Origin: Gonatopus flavifemur
Lineage: Eukaryota > Arthropoda > Insecta > Hymenoptera > Dryinidae
Reading direction: 5' to 3'
Length of the DNA stretch: 64,000 nt
Assembly: GCA_018340375.1 (NCBI GenBank)
Contig: JAFFJZ010000013.1
Span: 6,054,501 to 6,118,500 of the forward strand
A program made the translations under genes and the position numbers. Position 1 is the first letter of the stretch; the number at the start of each line of letters is the position of its first letter. Positions 33,842-44,627 of this stretch are shown here, in pieces. Under the pieces are notes generated by a model. The model saw only the letters and a list, made by a program, of their open reading frames with translations, did not search any database and had not been told where the DNA came from.

Positions 33842-35170
33842 CACGGAGAAAAATTATAATGTAAATTTAACATCAGTGCATAGTTGAAACTTCAAATGGA
33901 ATTTCTACATTAATTTTGATGTAACTCACAGATACATACATGATCATTGTTTTGGAAGATTGTAAAAATTACGCCAATCCAAAAATATGTTTATTATGAT
34001 ATTATTGACCACGAACAATATAAATTTTCCATTACACTCGACTGAATCTACTTTTCACGAACGTGATGCCATAAGGCATGCTCAACCACATTTCCAATTA
34101 TTCAATTCTACAGCAATCTAATGTACATTCAACAAGTACAGTTGCTAATGTTACCCATGTTTTTTTGGATGATGATCTGATTTATTTCCCAGGAATTTTA
34201 TTCTCGTTCTCAAATATACAGTTACCGCAATCTGATGTGTATTCAACAATTGCTTCTGCAAAAACTACTCGCATGTGTTGGTAATACTACTGAGAAGCGT
34301 TGTAACACTCCTTTCAGTTCAAAATTATTAAAATCGCGTCACAAAGATGGCGCAAACAGTTTCAACAGTTTTCCGCGAGTACCAGTTTGTTCCTACATTC
34401 GATATATATTAAAAACTTGAATCTCCACCCATAGAGCATACGGTTAGTGGTGATAATAGAATAAAGCGACATAACATTGTATTGTATCTTATTTTAATAT
34501 GTAATATGTAATATGTAATATGTAATATGTAATATGTAATATGTAAGATGTATGTTAAGGTAATAAATTCAAGCTGAGTGATTGAAGTTCATTTCACTGC
34601 TCAAAAATGCATTCGCATATATTCTCTCATTGCAAAATCCAACAAAAGACACAACAGCAAGAATTAATTGGGAAGATACAATTTTTTTTATCTCAACTGT
34701 CAGTGAAAATTCATAAAAATGCGGCGCAAATGATGTAAAATTTTAATCACTTAAATTTCATCCCCGTCTTCGTGGCTTTTCGAAAATTAACAAAAACTGT
34801 TATAGTTATTATCGTAGTTTCCGCGTATGCATAAAATATAAAAATGAGTGATTGAAATTTTATTCAAAAATCCTAACATGTATTTTACATCAGACTGATG
34901 TACAAATTTCATAAGTTTGAAGTAAATATCGCTTGTCATACTGTTTATATTTCATTCATTACGACAATAGAATTTGCATTTGGTATATGTAATAGTTATG
35001 AAGTGCGTGTGTTAAAATTACATCAGATTGCGGTCGAATTGCGACCTTTTCAATTTACAGCAAAAATGATGTAGAATTTCCACCGCAGAAATGCTATCCC
35101 TATATTTACATGTGGATTTTGTCAAATTTATCGCAATTGCTGTATCTGCTACCCCAAATTTTTCTCCGTG
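33842..35170. mobile_element. Non-autonomous element with CACGGAGAAAAATT ends
   Basis: CACGGAGAAAAATT at 33842 is matched by its exact reverse complement ending at 35170, enclosing 1.33 kb without a transposase. Internal sequence repeats short motifs around 'atttctacat...gatgtaa' and a heptamer microsatellite. The target duplication is not clear (gta / aaa), so the superfamily is open. Confidence 0.55.
34495..34547 (+). repeat. (TAATATG)n microsatellite
   Basis: About seven consecutive copies of the heptamer TAATATG, the last changed to TAAGATG, inside the CACGG-ended element. Confidence 0.95.
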
Positions 35171-37690
35171 AAATGTTCGGGCACTGAAAAAAATATTAAA
35201 CTGAGGGGAGCAGTTTTGCGCACCTAATTCAATTTCCAAATTGAAGTTTAAACTATAAGTGACTTAAAAACAATAGTCTCAATGTCTGCAAACATTTGCA
35301 CTTTTTTGTACTCTTTGGAAAAGGTTGATATTATAATGGAATGGTAACACGTTTCTGTGAGGTGTTCATCTGGATAGTAGAAACCGAATCGAATGAAACA
35401 AAGCTTATCTTACCTCGAATAAAATCAGTCATAATGAATTTCACTGAATCACACTTTCATATATTCAATAAATGCTGATTCCAATAAACAGATTACAAAA
35501 GCCGAACAAAGCTCATTGAATCGTGAAATGTGTAAGCAGGTTTTTATGATCATACGTAATCATAGAAACTATTGATTCGTGATTGTTTATTATTTTCATG
35601 AAGTGCACATCTTCAAATACGAAATACAACTCAATTGGGGATTAAATATGAACATTCATTTTTTTCAATTAATTCGCGCTACGATGACGATCTAGCCCAC
35701 TGTGAGACGCAGAAAATGGACTATAATGCACATAGCCTGCCTCCCCCCACTCATGTTTTCAGTGGTTGAGTTTAAACTGATAAGGATAATCGGTTTATGT
35801 AAAACGAAGCGTTTTTTCCGATGTATAAAAAAATATAGTCATAACTGAACTAAAGGGTTATCCTCTAAAATTAGTCATGAACACAAAAAGAACTTAATTA
35901 AACGATAAGTTAAGTAGACTGTGAGATGATGTGGAATAGCCATAAGTTCGATTTATATGTTTGTTAAAATGTAAACTGGTTTTTATATATATTTGTTATC
36001 CAGTTGTTGTGAATTTAATAAGATCTGGTCTCATGAAATGAATATATTTCAAAACAAAAAGAAAGGCTGAATGGATAACGCGCAAACTTCCAATCATGAT
36101 GGTTTGTCATGCGCGAGGGCTCGAATCCCTGACTCTCAATCGCCTTTTTCGATAGCAGTAACGCGGTACACAAGAAAATAACGGTTGGTGCTTCAACCGA
36201 AGTCACTTCGGGAAGGAATCCGATGAAATATAAAGAGATAACGGTCGATGCGTCATAGAAAATTTCTCAGGGGAGGATAGAGAGTCTGATAGTTACAAAT
36301 AGAGAGATATACTGTAGACAACTATTTTTCTTCAGTCAAAGTGGGGATGAAATACGGTGAATTCAAACAATAAAATTTTGTGGCTATATCTTTGAAGGTT
36401 CGATTAAATGTATATGGTAATGGTAACTATACGGACACAGTTGGACATTGAGTTCGCTTTATTTTTCTTCGAAGTCTGAATGGAAATATATTTTTGGTTA
36501 CTATAACTATAAAAGTATATTTGATATCGTATTTCACTGAAAAATCTAGTGAATTTTTTATTCTGGCGACTGAAAATTTTTCTCGATGCACCCTTTAAAA
36601 GAGAAAATGAGAAAGAGATTGAATGTTCTTACAGAATTGTGAGTGTAAATTGCACTGATGTATCCTCCAAGAGTAAGTTTGAACATGAATATATGATGAA
36701 TTACTTACCGTTTGTGTTACTGGGGAATAATCATATACCTTCAAGCTGACAATATGTGAGAGACAATCGAATATTTTTGAAAATATGGAAGAACCTGGTG
36801 GTATTAGAAGTATATTCGAACCATATGGACGATAATGTTCATCAACTGCGTTTACTAATGAGTCCTGGAAAGAAACATAATCAAGATATTATGGAATAGA
36901 GGCTAGTAATTATTCGATTTCAACAATGTTCTGATAGTTAGAATGAGTGTATTCTACCGTGGTGAGCGTAGAGGCCGTAACTTACTGGCTTGACGAAAAT
37001 GAGTTGACTATCAGATGATGATCAATCGATGATTTTTTTGTAGTATATTTGAATAATTGATTGATTTGTCGAATTATATAATTACTCTATGGAATGAGCC
37101 CTATCTTTGGTCGGGTTATGAGTTACTACGAAAATTAGCGGTATTTGTCAATTCCTCGTGACTTTCAGCGTGACTTCGCAAGTTACGATCAAAATATCCC
37201 AGCATTAATATGATAATAAACAATTACGGCAATTGTATTGAGTATTAACTAAGCAAAACTTGTTATCCTTTGTACTGGAACAATCGTAAATTATTCACGG
37301 TTGAAAAGAAAAACATGTTGTTTTTTTTCGCTTAAAACTATGATTTTTGTTGAAAAAAGTGTTTGAAACACTTTGTTTTGATAAGACCAACCGTGTGCTA
37401 ACAATATAATATAAGGAATCATGGAAAAATTTTGAGGAGGGTTTTTGTTTGGAACACTTCGTTTGAAACAAGCTTGTTCCAAATATGCCAACCCTGCGAT
37501 TGTTGTAATTTTCCCGTCGGAAAGATTTATGTAGTTTTTTCTTCTTTTCAGGCACTCATCAGTATACGTATAGTATACTCAGCACAGAGTGCCTATTGCA
37601 CCCGCTCTCGCGCCCTTTGACCGTATCTTTTGAAATATTTCAAGAATCCAATTGGGAGTTGCACAGTTTTTCATTTCATGCAATACCGAT
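35171..37690. other. No gene
   Basis: AT-rich sequence without assignable coding capacity, apart from the tRNA-like remnant at 36063-36149. Near 37350-37490 two related ~45-bp segments (gtttgaaacactttgttttga... / gtttgaaacaagcttgttcc...) form a short diverged duplication that produces overlapping minus-strand frames of no evident meaning. Confidence 0.45.
36063..36149 (+). repeat. tRNA-derived remnant
   Basis: GGCTGAATGGATAACGCG resembles a tRNA D-arm/A box of the AATGGATAA type. CGAGGGCTCGAATCCCTGA has a good T-arm and B box (AGGG pairing with CCCT around CTCGAAT). A run of T follows at ~36144. The anticodon arm is partly pairable (CAAAC...GTTTG), but the loop is too long and the acceptor stem does not close well. 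Most likely a tRNA pseudogene or SINE head. Confidence 0.45.
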
Positions 37691-37827
37691 AAATATTCCG
37701 TGGGGTTATCTGTGTGTCTGTCTGTCTGTCTGGCTTACTGTCTGTACCAGGGATAACTCAGGACGGAGTGGACCGAATCGGTTGAAATTGATAGGGGACC
37801 TTCCTGGAACCCTTCCCCAGGGCCCAT

Positions 37828-38583
37828 TTTTTTATGTAAATCGGACGACTCCTATTTTTTTCGATTTTTTTTGTCAAAAATAGGTGGTCGCGGAGAAAAT
37901 TTTCTCCGCTGTATACATATATACACTATATATCACTCATTTTCTCCGCGGTCTTTAAATATTTGTTATTCCGGCTTCCGGGGGCACTGAACCCGAATTT
38001 GGGCTCAAAATGGAAATCCAATATGGCGGAGTCAGGGAACCGGAAGTGAATTTGGCCACTTTGGTATTTATGGACAGATTCCAATGAAACATGAGGCCTA
38101 GAAGTTTTCGAGACCGCTGAGTCCAAATCTAAGGTCGAAATTGAAATCCAAGATGGCGGAGTCAGGGAACCGGAAGTGAATTTGGCCACTTTGGTATTTA
38201 TGGACAGATTCTAATGAAACATGGGTCCTAGGGGTTTCCGAGGCCGCTGAATCCGGATCAGAGGTCAAAATTGAAATCCAAGAAGGCAAAGTCACGGAAC
38301 CAGAAGTGAATTTGGCCACTTTGGTATTTATGGACAGATTCCAATGGAACATGAGTCCCAGAAGTTTTCGAGGTTGCTGAGTCCAAATCTGAGGTCAAAA
38401 TTGAAATCCAAGATGGCAGAGTCAGGGAACCGGTGGTGAATTTGGCCACTTCGGTATTTATGAACAGATTTCAATGAAACATGGGTCCTAGGGGTTTTCG
38501 AGGCCGTTGAATCCGAATCAGAGGTCAAAATTGGGATCCAAGAAGGCAGAGTCACGGAACTCGAAGTGAATTCGGCCGTTTTG
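37828..38583. repeat. 130-bp satellite block 1 with its leading module
   Basis: A ~145-bp module (tcggacgactcc ... ttttctccgctgtatac ... cattttctccgcggtcttt) leads into five units of exactly 130 bp; the 'ggcgga/ggcaaa' landmark falls at 38023, 38153, 38283, 38413 and 38543. Units 3 and 5 share tcctaggggttt, gaatccg and agaaggc-agtcacgg. Units 2 and 4 share gaagttttcgag, gagtccaaatct and agatggc-gagtcaggg. This alternation means the amplified unit was a 260-bp dimer. 130 is not divisible by three, so the overlapping minus-strand frames here are not conserved coding sequence. Confidence 0.85.
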
Positions 38584-39390
38584 GTTTTTTTTTATCGCAA
38601 TCGGACAACTCCTTCTATTTTTTTAAATCTTCTGCTGAAAAAAAAGGTGATCTCGGAAAAATTTTCTCCACTGTATACATATGTATATATATACCTCATT
38701 TTCTCCGCAGTCTTTGAAAATTCGCTATCTTGCCTCGGATCGATGAATTATTGGGAAACATGGGTCCTAGGGGTTTCCGGGTGTGCTGAATGCGAATCTG
38801 GAGTCAAATCCCGAATTCAAGGTAGCGGATCCAAGATGGCGGACGTGAATTGAGTCAATTTTGCATTTGTGGACAGATTTATATGAAACATGGTTTCTAA
38901 GGGTTTCGGAGGGTGCTGAATCCAAATTTGACGTCGAAAAACGAATTCAAGGTAGCGGATCCGAAATGGCGGACGTGCATTCAGTCAACTTTGCATTTGA
39001 GGACAGATTTATATGGAACACGGGTCCTAGGGGTTTTGAAGGTTGAGAAATTCGAATCTGACGTCGAAAAACAAATCCCAGATGGCGGATACAACATGAC
39101 GGACGTGAATTTAGTCGTTTTGGCATTTATGGATGAATCCTTATGGAACATGGGTTCTAGGGGTTTTCGAGGATGCTGAATTCGAATCTGGGGTCAAATC
39201 TCGAATTCGTGATAGCGAATACATGGAAGCGGACGTGAATTCAGTCAACTCTGCATTTGTGGACAGCTTTATATGAAACATTGGTTCTAGGGGTTTTCGA
39301 GGGTGCGGAATCCAAATCTGACGTCCGAAACGAATTCAAGATGGCGAATCCAATATGGAACACATGAATATAGTCATCCCGGCTCTAATG
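38584..39390. repeat. 130-bp satellite block 2 with its leading module
   Basis: The module of block 1 recurs at 38584-38735 (cggacaactcc ... ttttctccactgtatac ... cattttctccgcagtcttt), 756 bp downstream of its first copy. It is followed by five or more 130-bp units, with landmarks 'atggcggacgtg' near 38836, 38966, 39096, 39226 and ~39355. These units are a diverged subfamily: 'tcctaggggtttt' and 'gctgaatccaaatctga' are shared with block 1, the rest differs. Confidence 0.8.
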
Positions 39391-39501
39391 AACAAAATTA
39401 TATTGTTATATGTAACAAGGCATCCGAAGACTCTCCAAGAGCTAGTTGACGTTATGACAACCGCGCACTAGTGAGAATCCAGAAGTGAAGGGAGTAGCTA
39501 C

Positions 39502-40786
39502 CAGGTGTGTAAGTATGAAACCGGAATTTCTGTACAGAAGAAACACGTTTATTGTAATGATATGATACAAAGTAACTTATTCAAAGTATTATCCGTCGCT
39601 ATCTATACATTTTTCCCATCTTTCTGGCAATTTGTGGATTCCGCGCCAAAGGAATTGTTGCTCTTTTGAGGCAAACCAGTCATTGAGCCATTTTCGTACA
39701 TCTTCGGGAGAAGTCAAGCGCTGCTCAGCAAGTGTGTGTCCCATCGATGCAAACAAGTAGTAATCGGATGGGGCGAGATCCGGTGAGTGAGGCGCGTGCT
39801 GAAGAATCTCCCAACGGAACGACTCTATCGTTTCCTGGACCTGTTTTGTTTTGTGTGCCGGTGCATTGTCATGCAGCAAAATCACCTTGTGTTGTCTTTG
39901 TTGGTATCCTGGTCGTTTTTCACGCAAAACTCGATCCGAATCGATCATTTGTTGTCGGTAACGTTGAGTATCGACAGTTTCCCCAGGTTTCACCAGCTCG
40001 TAGTAGATTACGCCCTTCTGATCCCACCAAACACACAGCATTGTCTTTCGTCCGTAGCGGTTTGGTCTTGCTGTCGATGTTGATGGTTCACCCGGAGTAA
40101 CCCATGACTTTTTGCGCTTAGGATTCTCGAAATATATCCACTTTCCATCGCCAGTCACAATTTGATGGAGAAATGACTTTCTTTGGAACCTGGCGAGCAG
40201 TATTTCGCATGATGTTTCGCGGTTTTCCTGCTGTCTTCAGTTGAGTTCATGTGGAACCCATTCCCCCACCTTTTGTATTTCTCCCATGGCTCTCAACCGA
40301 AGGGAGATGGCTTCTCGGGTCCCCTTTAACTGATCCGCCAGTTGTTGTTGTATTTGAGCGTCGTCTTCGTCCAACAAGGCCTGCAGGTCAGCGTCTTCAA
40401 ACTTTTTCGGTGGTCTCCTACGTTCTTCGTTCCTGACGTCAAAATCGCCACTTTTGAACCGTTTGAACCACTCGAAACACTGTGTCTTACCGAGAGCATG
40501 CTCACCAAACGCCTCCACAAGCATTCGATGCGATTCAGCTGCGGTTTTCTTCAGATGAAAACAGAAAAGCAGTGCTGTCCACAAATCGTAATTTGTTGGC
40601 ACAAAACTCAACATGTTCATCTCTAATAAACTAATGCTACTGAATGAAACTCGTGTTATTGTGAGTTGGAAATCTCTGTCGGATATCAATACAATAACAA
40701 GACACCGCTGACGTGATGTGTCGGTAACTGCATCCACATCTAGCGCCACCTATGGGCGAATTCCGGTTTCATACTTACACACCTGG
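39502..40786 (-). mobile_element. Mariner (DD34D) element with perfect inverted repeats
   Basis: Flanked by TA at 39500-39501 and 40787-40788. The terminal inverted repeats match perfectly for 28 bp, beginning CCAGGTGTGTAAGTATGAAA. Length 1285 bp, standard for mariner. The ends are intact and the transposase has a single stop, so this is the youngest mariner in the window. Confidence 0.95.
39589..40620 (-). pseudogene. Mariner transposase, one in-frame TGA
   Basis: A 343-codon frame on the minus strand, the normal mariner length, from MNMLSFVPTNYDLW to CIDSDG. The helix-turn-helix part is at residues ~70-110 (LDEDDAQIQQQLADQL). The only break is a TGA at 40237-40239, directly after WVPHELN; the frame resumes unchanged and reads to the end. 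Catalytic residues: first Asp in VTGDGKWIYF (Gly where family members usually have Glu, not itself a metal ligand), second in LLHDNAPAH, third in HSPDLAPSDYYLF, 34 residues after the second. I chose the Met at 40620 because upstream codons show no family similarity. Confidence 0.92.
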
Positions 40787-40989
40787 TATTGAAACAAATG
40801 ACACCTGGAAATATTCGAATTCATTACTAAATTACGCGGGAATAACCCTCCGCTACGCTCATTACGCTTAAATCACTTTCAGCTCACGCTTCCGTTGCGC
40901 TTCCAGGCTTTATTTTCACCAGGACAATTGAAATTCTACAGATCTCCAGGTACATATTTCTGAATCATTTGGGGATGGTATAAAGGATG

Positions 40990-41205
40990 CCCAGATAGCA
41001 GTTTAACCTTGCTGCAATGTTGTCAGGCAAGCTTCTGACAAGGTTGATATAAACCTCCTAGTTGACACACAACAAGGGTACAAGCTTAAAAAACCCTCGC
41101 AGCAGGGCTGTATCAACCTTACACTGACAAGGTTGTCAATAACAAGCCAAAAACAATCGAATGACAGGTGTGACAGGGTTATGACAAGCCTACATGTTAT
41201 CTGGG
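40990..41205. mobile_element. 216-bp MITE with CCCAGATA ends
   Basis: Inverted ends CCCAGATAgcag / catgtTATCTGGG with TG on both flanks. The interior repeats the motif tgacaaggttg three times in direct or inverted form. No coding capacity. It shares its terminal nine bases and 2-bp flanking duplication pattern with the MITE at 26689-26935, so the two are probably mobilised by the same kind of transposase. Confidence 0.7.
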
Positions 41206-42164
41206 TGGTAGGCAATGAGTTCCAGGCTTTCTGAACATTACATTTACAAAGTTTCTCAATTGAGGGAAAAACCGATAAGTGCCTTTCTATATATCCCCGG
41301 ATATCTGAATTGTTCAAAATGCGAGCGAAGCGAGCATATGTGGGCTATTATATGTGGTAATCTATTCAAAATGAGCGAAGCAAATCTCTGCAAACAATGC
41401 GATGCAGCAAATTGCAGGAATGAGCAAAGCGAAGGGGGTCGGACTGCTGAGCGAAGCGAAGCAGTCTGGGGGCGGAGCTTTCTGGTTTACCCTATTTCCC
41501 TCCCTGCTTTTCCCATCATTTTTCCTCATTTTTCATGGAAAATTTCCATAGTTTCTGGTAAAGTTTCCCTTGCTTTTTCCCTCACTTTCGATCTTACTCC
41601 TTCCATGTTTGTCCCTATCTCTCGTCCGTTGTTGCCCTACTTTTTGCTGATCATTTTCCTCACTGTTTATCTGTTTTTTCCCCTACTTTTCCTATATTCT
41701 TTGAAACTATCAAGCTGTCTGACCATCTCCATCTAACTGCAATCGGATCAACTGAATCTTTCTTTGCCAACTTTTTGCAACAATTTACCGTAAGAATCGA
41801 TTTTTTTACTTCAGCCGTCATCGAGATACAGTAAGTTAGAAAGGTTAGGTATTCGAAATCCAGTTTCGATTTCATTGGATAAAAAAGAAGATGACTGCGT
41901 GAAAGACGGATTTTTCTCCTCCTCATAATGAGACCACACTCATGTCCGTTGAAACTATGAGCAATGGTCGCTCCGGTAGTATATGCTCTAGAATCCAGAT
42001 CAACTGCTGATGTTGTTGTGCCATCTTGTTTTTGAGGATTTTTTTGTTACCATATAGTTTGGTCTAGAAGTTTTTGTTATCATCCACTTCACACTAGGAT
42101 TTTTCCGTTCCCATCTAGTTCACTCTAAGATTTTTTGGTTACCATCTAGTTCAGTCTATTCTAC
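41206..42164. other. No gene; short repeat motifs
   Basis: 41320-41470 contains several copies of gagcgaagcga in direct order, and a small inverted repeat around ggactgctgagcgaagcgaagcagtc. 42035-42160 has about four imperfect ~35-bp units (gttaccatctagttca-tctaagattttt). The plus-strand frame 41215-41736 crosses these repeats and shows no family; I do not call it a gene. Confidence 0.5.
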
Positions 42165-42250
42165 ATCATGAGAAAATGTGAAAACTACATAGGTCCACGT
42201 TTTACTACGTACACATATCTGCACGTCGTTGCAGTGACTGTCGTGGAGAT
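42165..42250 (-). pseudogene. PiggyBac-type transposase, C-terminal piece
   Basis: Read on the minus strand right after the gypsy insertion point, the frame gives LHDSHCNDVQI and TWTYVVFT, the sequence that follows the GGVD motif in piggyBac-like proteins. It continues the frame that ends at 60203 on the far side of the gypsy element, with AGAT duplicated at the junction (42247-42250 and 60203-60206). Sequence further left is no longer recognisable. Confidence 0.7.
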
Positions 42251-43215
42251 TGTCACGATTCCGTTTTCCGATAACTAGATATTTAGTAGAAGGATCATGA
42301 CATGGTCACAAGAATATCAGAGAATCATTCATGACTTGGTGACTTTAATATGTCAATACAAAATTGAACACCAAAGGTTCGCTGTATTGCGAGTGTCTCA
42401 ATATTTCACGATGAACTTATATCATAGATTTCCTTTCGCATATGAATTTATGTCTATAAAGCAGTGATGCCAGATTCGAGACTGAGACCGTTCTTACTCT
42501 CCCCATCGACGGCTTCCCCTTTCTCCCACCATGCGGTTCAAGTCGGACGAGTGAGAAAGTGATAGTTACTCCTCCCTCGCTCACCCGACTGAATCCGTAT
42601 GGTGGGAGAAAGGGGAAGCGGTCAATGGGGAGGGTAAGAAGAGTCTCGGTCTCGAATCTGGCATCACTGGTAAAAAGTAGTAAGATATAAGGTCGTCTCA
42701 AATTACGAATCAGTCAACGAAGTAAGCGAGAGAGGGAGAGAGAGATAGAAAAATATATATCTGGAACGCTTCTCTTTGTTCGATGCGCTCACGTTATCCC
42801 AGTGATGGAAAGTATCGTCCCAAATGGTTGAAAATCGTGTAAAAATATTCCTCCTCTTTTATGGATCCATATGGTCATCTCAGTTCGATTGATTATGCGT
42901 TGACTATCGACAGCGGTCGAAGATTGGCCAGTAAGGAATAATGATCTTCTAAATCTCGTATTCGAGAAATATCAATTCAAAAACTGTCGTTACATATAAC
43001 GTATCAGCGTTATAATTCAAGATGTGTGCACACTTTCGTGGTTGAGACGATTGAGAGCTCTTCTCTCTTCAAATTTCGACAGACTCATCATTACGCTCCC
43101 CTCTTTCTTTGTGTACCTCTCTCCCTACTCTTATACCCTACTATTTCTCTTCTCCCTATAACTAAATATCGTCTTATATTGATATATATATATATATATA
43201 TATATATACGTTACA
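42251..43215 (-). repeat. Gypsy 3' LTR (contains a MITE)
   Basis: Starts TGTCACGATTCCG and ends ...TTACA on the plus strand, i.e. a TG...CA-type LTR with a (TA)n run near 43177-43208. It matches the other LTR throughout, including the ag-rich gagagagggagagagagat stretch, except for the 208-bp MITE at 42462-42669. Confidence 0.88.
42462..42669. mobile_element. 208-bp hAT-like MITE
   Basis: Long inverted repeats: CAGTGATGCCAGATTCGAGA at both ends, with pairing continuing through ccccttctcccaccat for ~95 bp, so the element is nearly a full hairpin. The flanks ctataaag and gtaaaaag are an 8-bp duplication with two differences. The other LTR of the same gypsy has one uninterrupted ctataaag at ~59677, the empty site. 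CAGTG ends with 8-bp duplications are typical of hAT. Confidence 0.85.
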
Positions 43216-43589
43216 TATCCCCCGGCAAGGGTGGCGGAAGGTCCTAAGACACCCTTGTTAAGTCCGTCGTTTGGTACAATCAATTCGCTCAAATTATCCT
43301 TACAATTTACATGTGTACAGATTTATAATTATTTCCATATTTTACAATATCCCTCTTTCATGGTCATCTAGTCCTATTTATATTTGGTTCTCTATAGATT
43401 TCACACGTATGTACAATTATTTTACGTTTCGTATATCTGAAATCTGGTCTTGAGTTCCTGCCATATATATATGTATTGTTCAATTTTATTATTCCATTTA
43501 TAATATATTTTTCTTAACTACTCATAATTTTTCAAAGTCTTTCATATGCATGTATAGTGTTTTTCATTCTTATGCTTATTTATGTGTAT

Positions 43590-44624
43590 GATAAATATCT
43601 GATTTCCCATGGTTCGTACATAATACTTGCGGAGATTATACTCATCATATTTTCCTTTCATTCTGGTGGAATCATCTTCATCCGCTAATTCACATACATT
43701 CCCGTTAATTTTTATAATCCGATATGGTCGTCAAAATATATGGAAAAATTCATGTATAGTTTTGTCTACTGCTCTGGAAGGATATAGTATTTTCAAGAGA
43801 ACCAGATAATTGATTCTCAATTCGATTCTTGATACGGATTTTTGTTACTCGGCTCTTCTTTCAAACGCTTTTTGCGCTCGCTTGTTAGCTAATTGCAACT
43901 TAGCGTCATACGGAATTTCTAATTCATTTGGGAATTTGATTATTTTCCGTATCATTGGCCGCGGGTTCTTTTTATAATGAAGCTCGAACGGGGTAAAACC
44001 TGTGGTGTGGTTCACCGTTAGATCCAATATATTTTATATTTGTTCCGATCATTGAGCCCATTTACTATGCTGATCAAAACAATATGTTCGAAAAAGACGT
44101 CCGAGTTCCTTCATTTGCCTTTCAACGGGGTTGGATTGGGGGTGACGTATTGACGGAAAAACGACTTTTATATTTGATTTTTTTAGCGTGATTGCCCACA
44201 TATCAGATGTGAATTATGTTCCATCATCGCTTGAAATGATTTGCGGTCTTCCTATACGTTTCAAATAGTCGTCAGTAAGAGTTTTTAAACATATTTTTGT
44301 GTTCGCTTTTCTAATGGGATATAAAGTGACAAGTTTTGAACTCACATCCAATATCACAAATAGATATTGAACTCCCCCTTTACTTCTGGGTAATGGACTA
44401 TAAAGGTCTACTGAAATGACTTCGTTCGGTTTTTTGGCCCCTACGAGTTGATATTTCCCTTCCGAGGAATAATTTAACGGTTTTGTTTGCTGACATACAT
44501 CACAGCAACGTACAAATTGCTTCATTTGTTTCTTCATTCCGTGCCAATGATAATTGTTCATCATTCCTTGCCATGTTTTGTAACTACCATCATGGCCTAT
44601 GTTCAAATGTACCCATTCTATCAA
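43590..44624 (-). pseudogene. Gypsy integrase
   Basis: Minus-strand pieces cover the whole integrase: the HHCC zinc domain (LIEWVHLNIGHDG, CCDVCQQT), the core (ISVDLYSPLPR with the first Asp, IISSDDGT with the second, HPQSNPVERQMKELG with the Glu), the GFTPFELHY region at 43960-44010, and the C-terminal GPY-like part (RPYRIIKINGNVCELADED) at ~43660-43740. Breaks include a TAA just after the second Asp and a TGA just before the GPY-like part. Confidence 0.82.
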
Positions 44625-44627
44625 TTG

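Noticed and set aside
34495..34547. CRISPR-like array
   Set aside because: Heptamer microsatellite without spacers; the genome is eukaryotic.
36063..36149. Functional tRNA gene
   Set aside because: Good T-arm but oversized anticodon region and no proper acceptor stem.
37926..39179. Series of similar frames with SVHKYQSGQIHF and related peptides
   Set aside because: They follow the 130-bp satellite; 130 is not a multiple of three, so no reading frame is conserved through the array.
41215..41736. 173-codon plus-strand frame
   Set aside because: Runs across a MITE edge flank and gagcgaagcga repeats, no domain, ends in low-complexity hydrophobic sequence.
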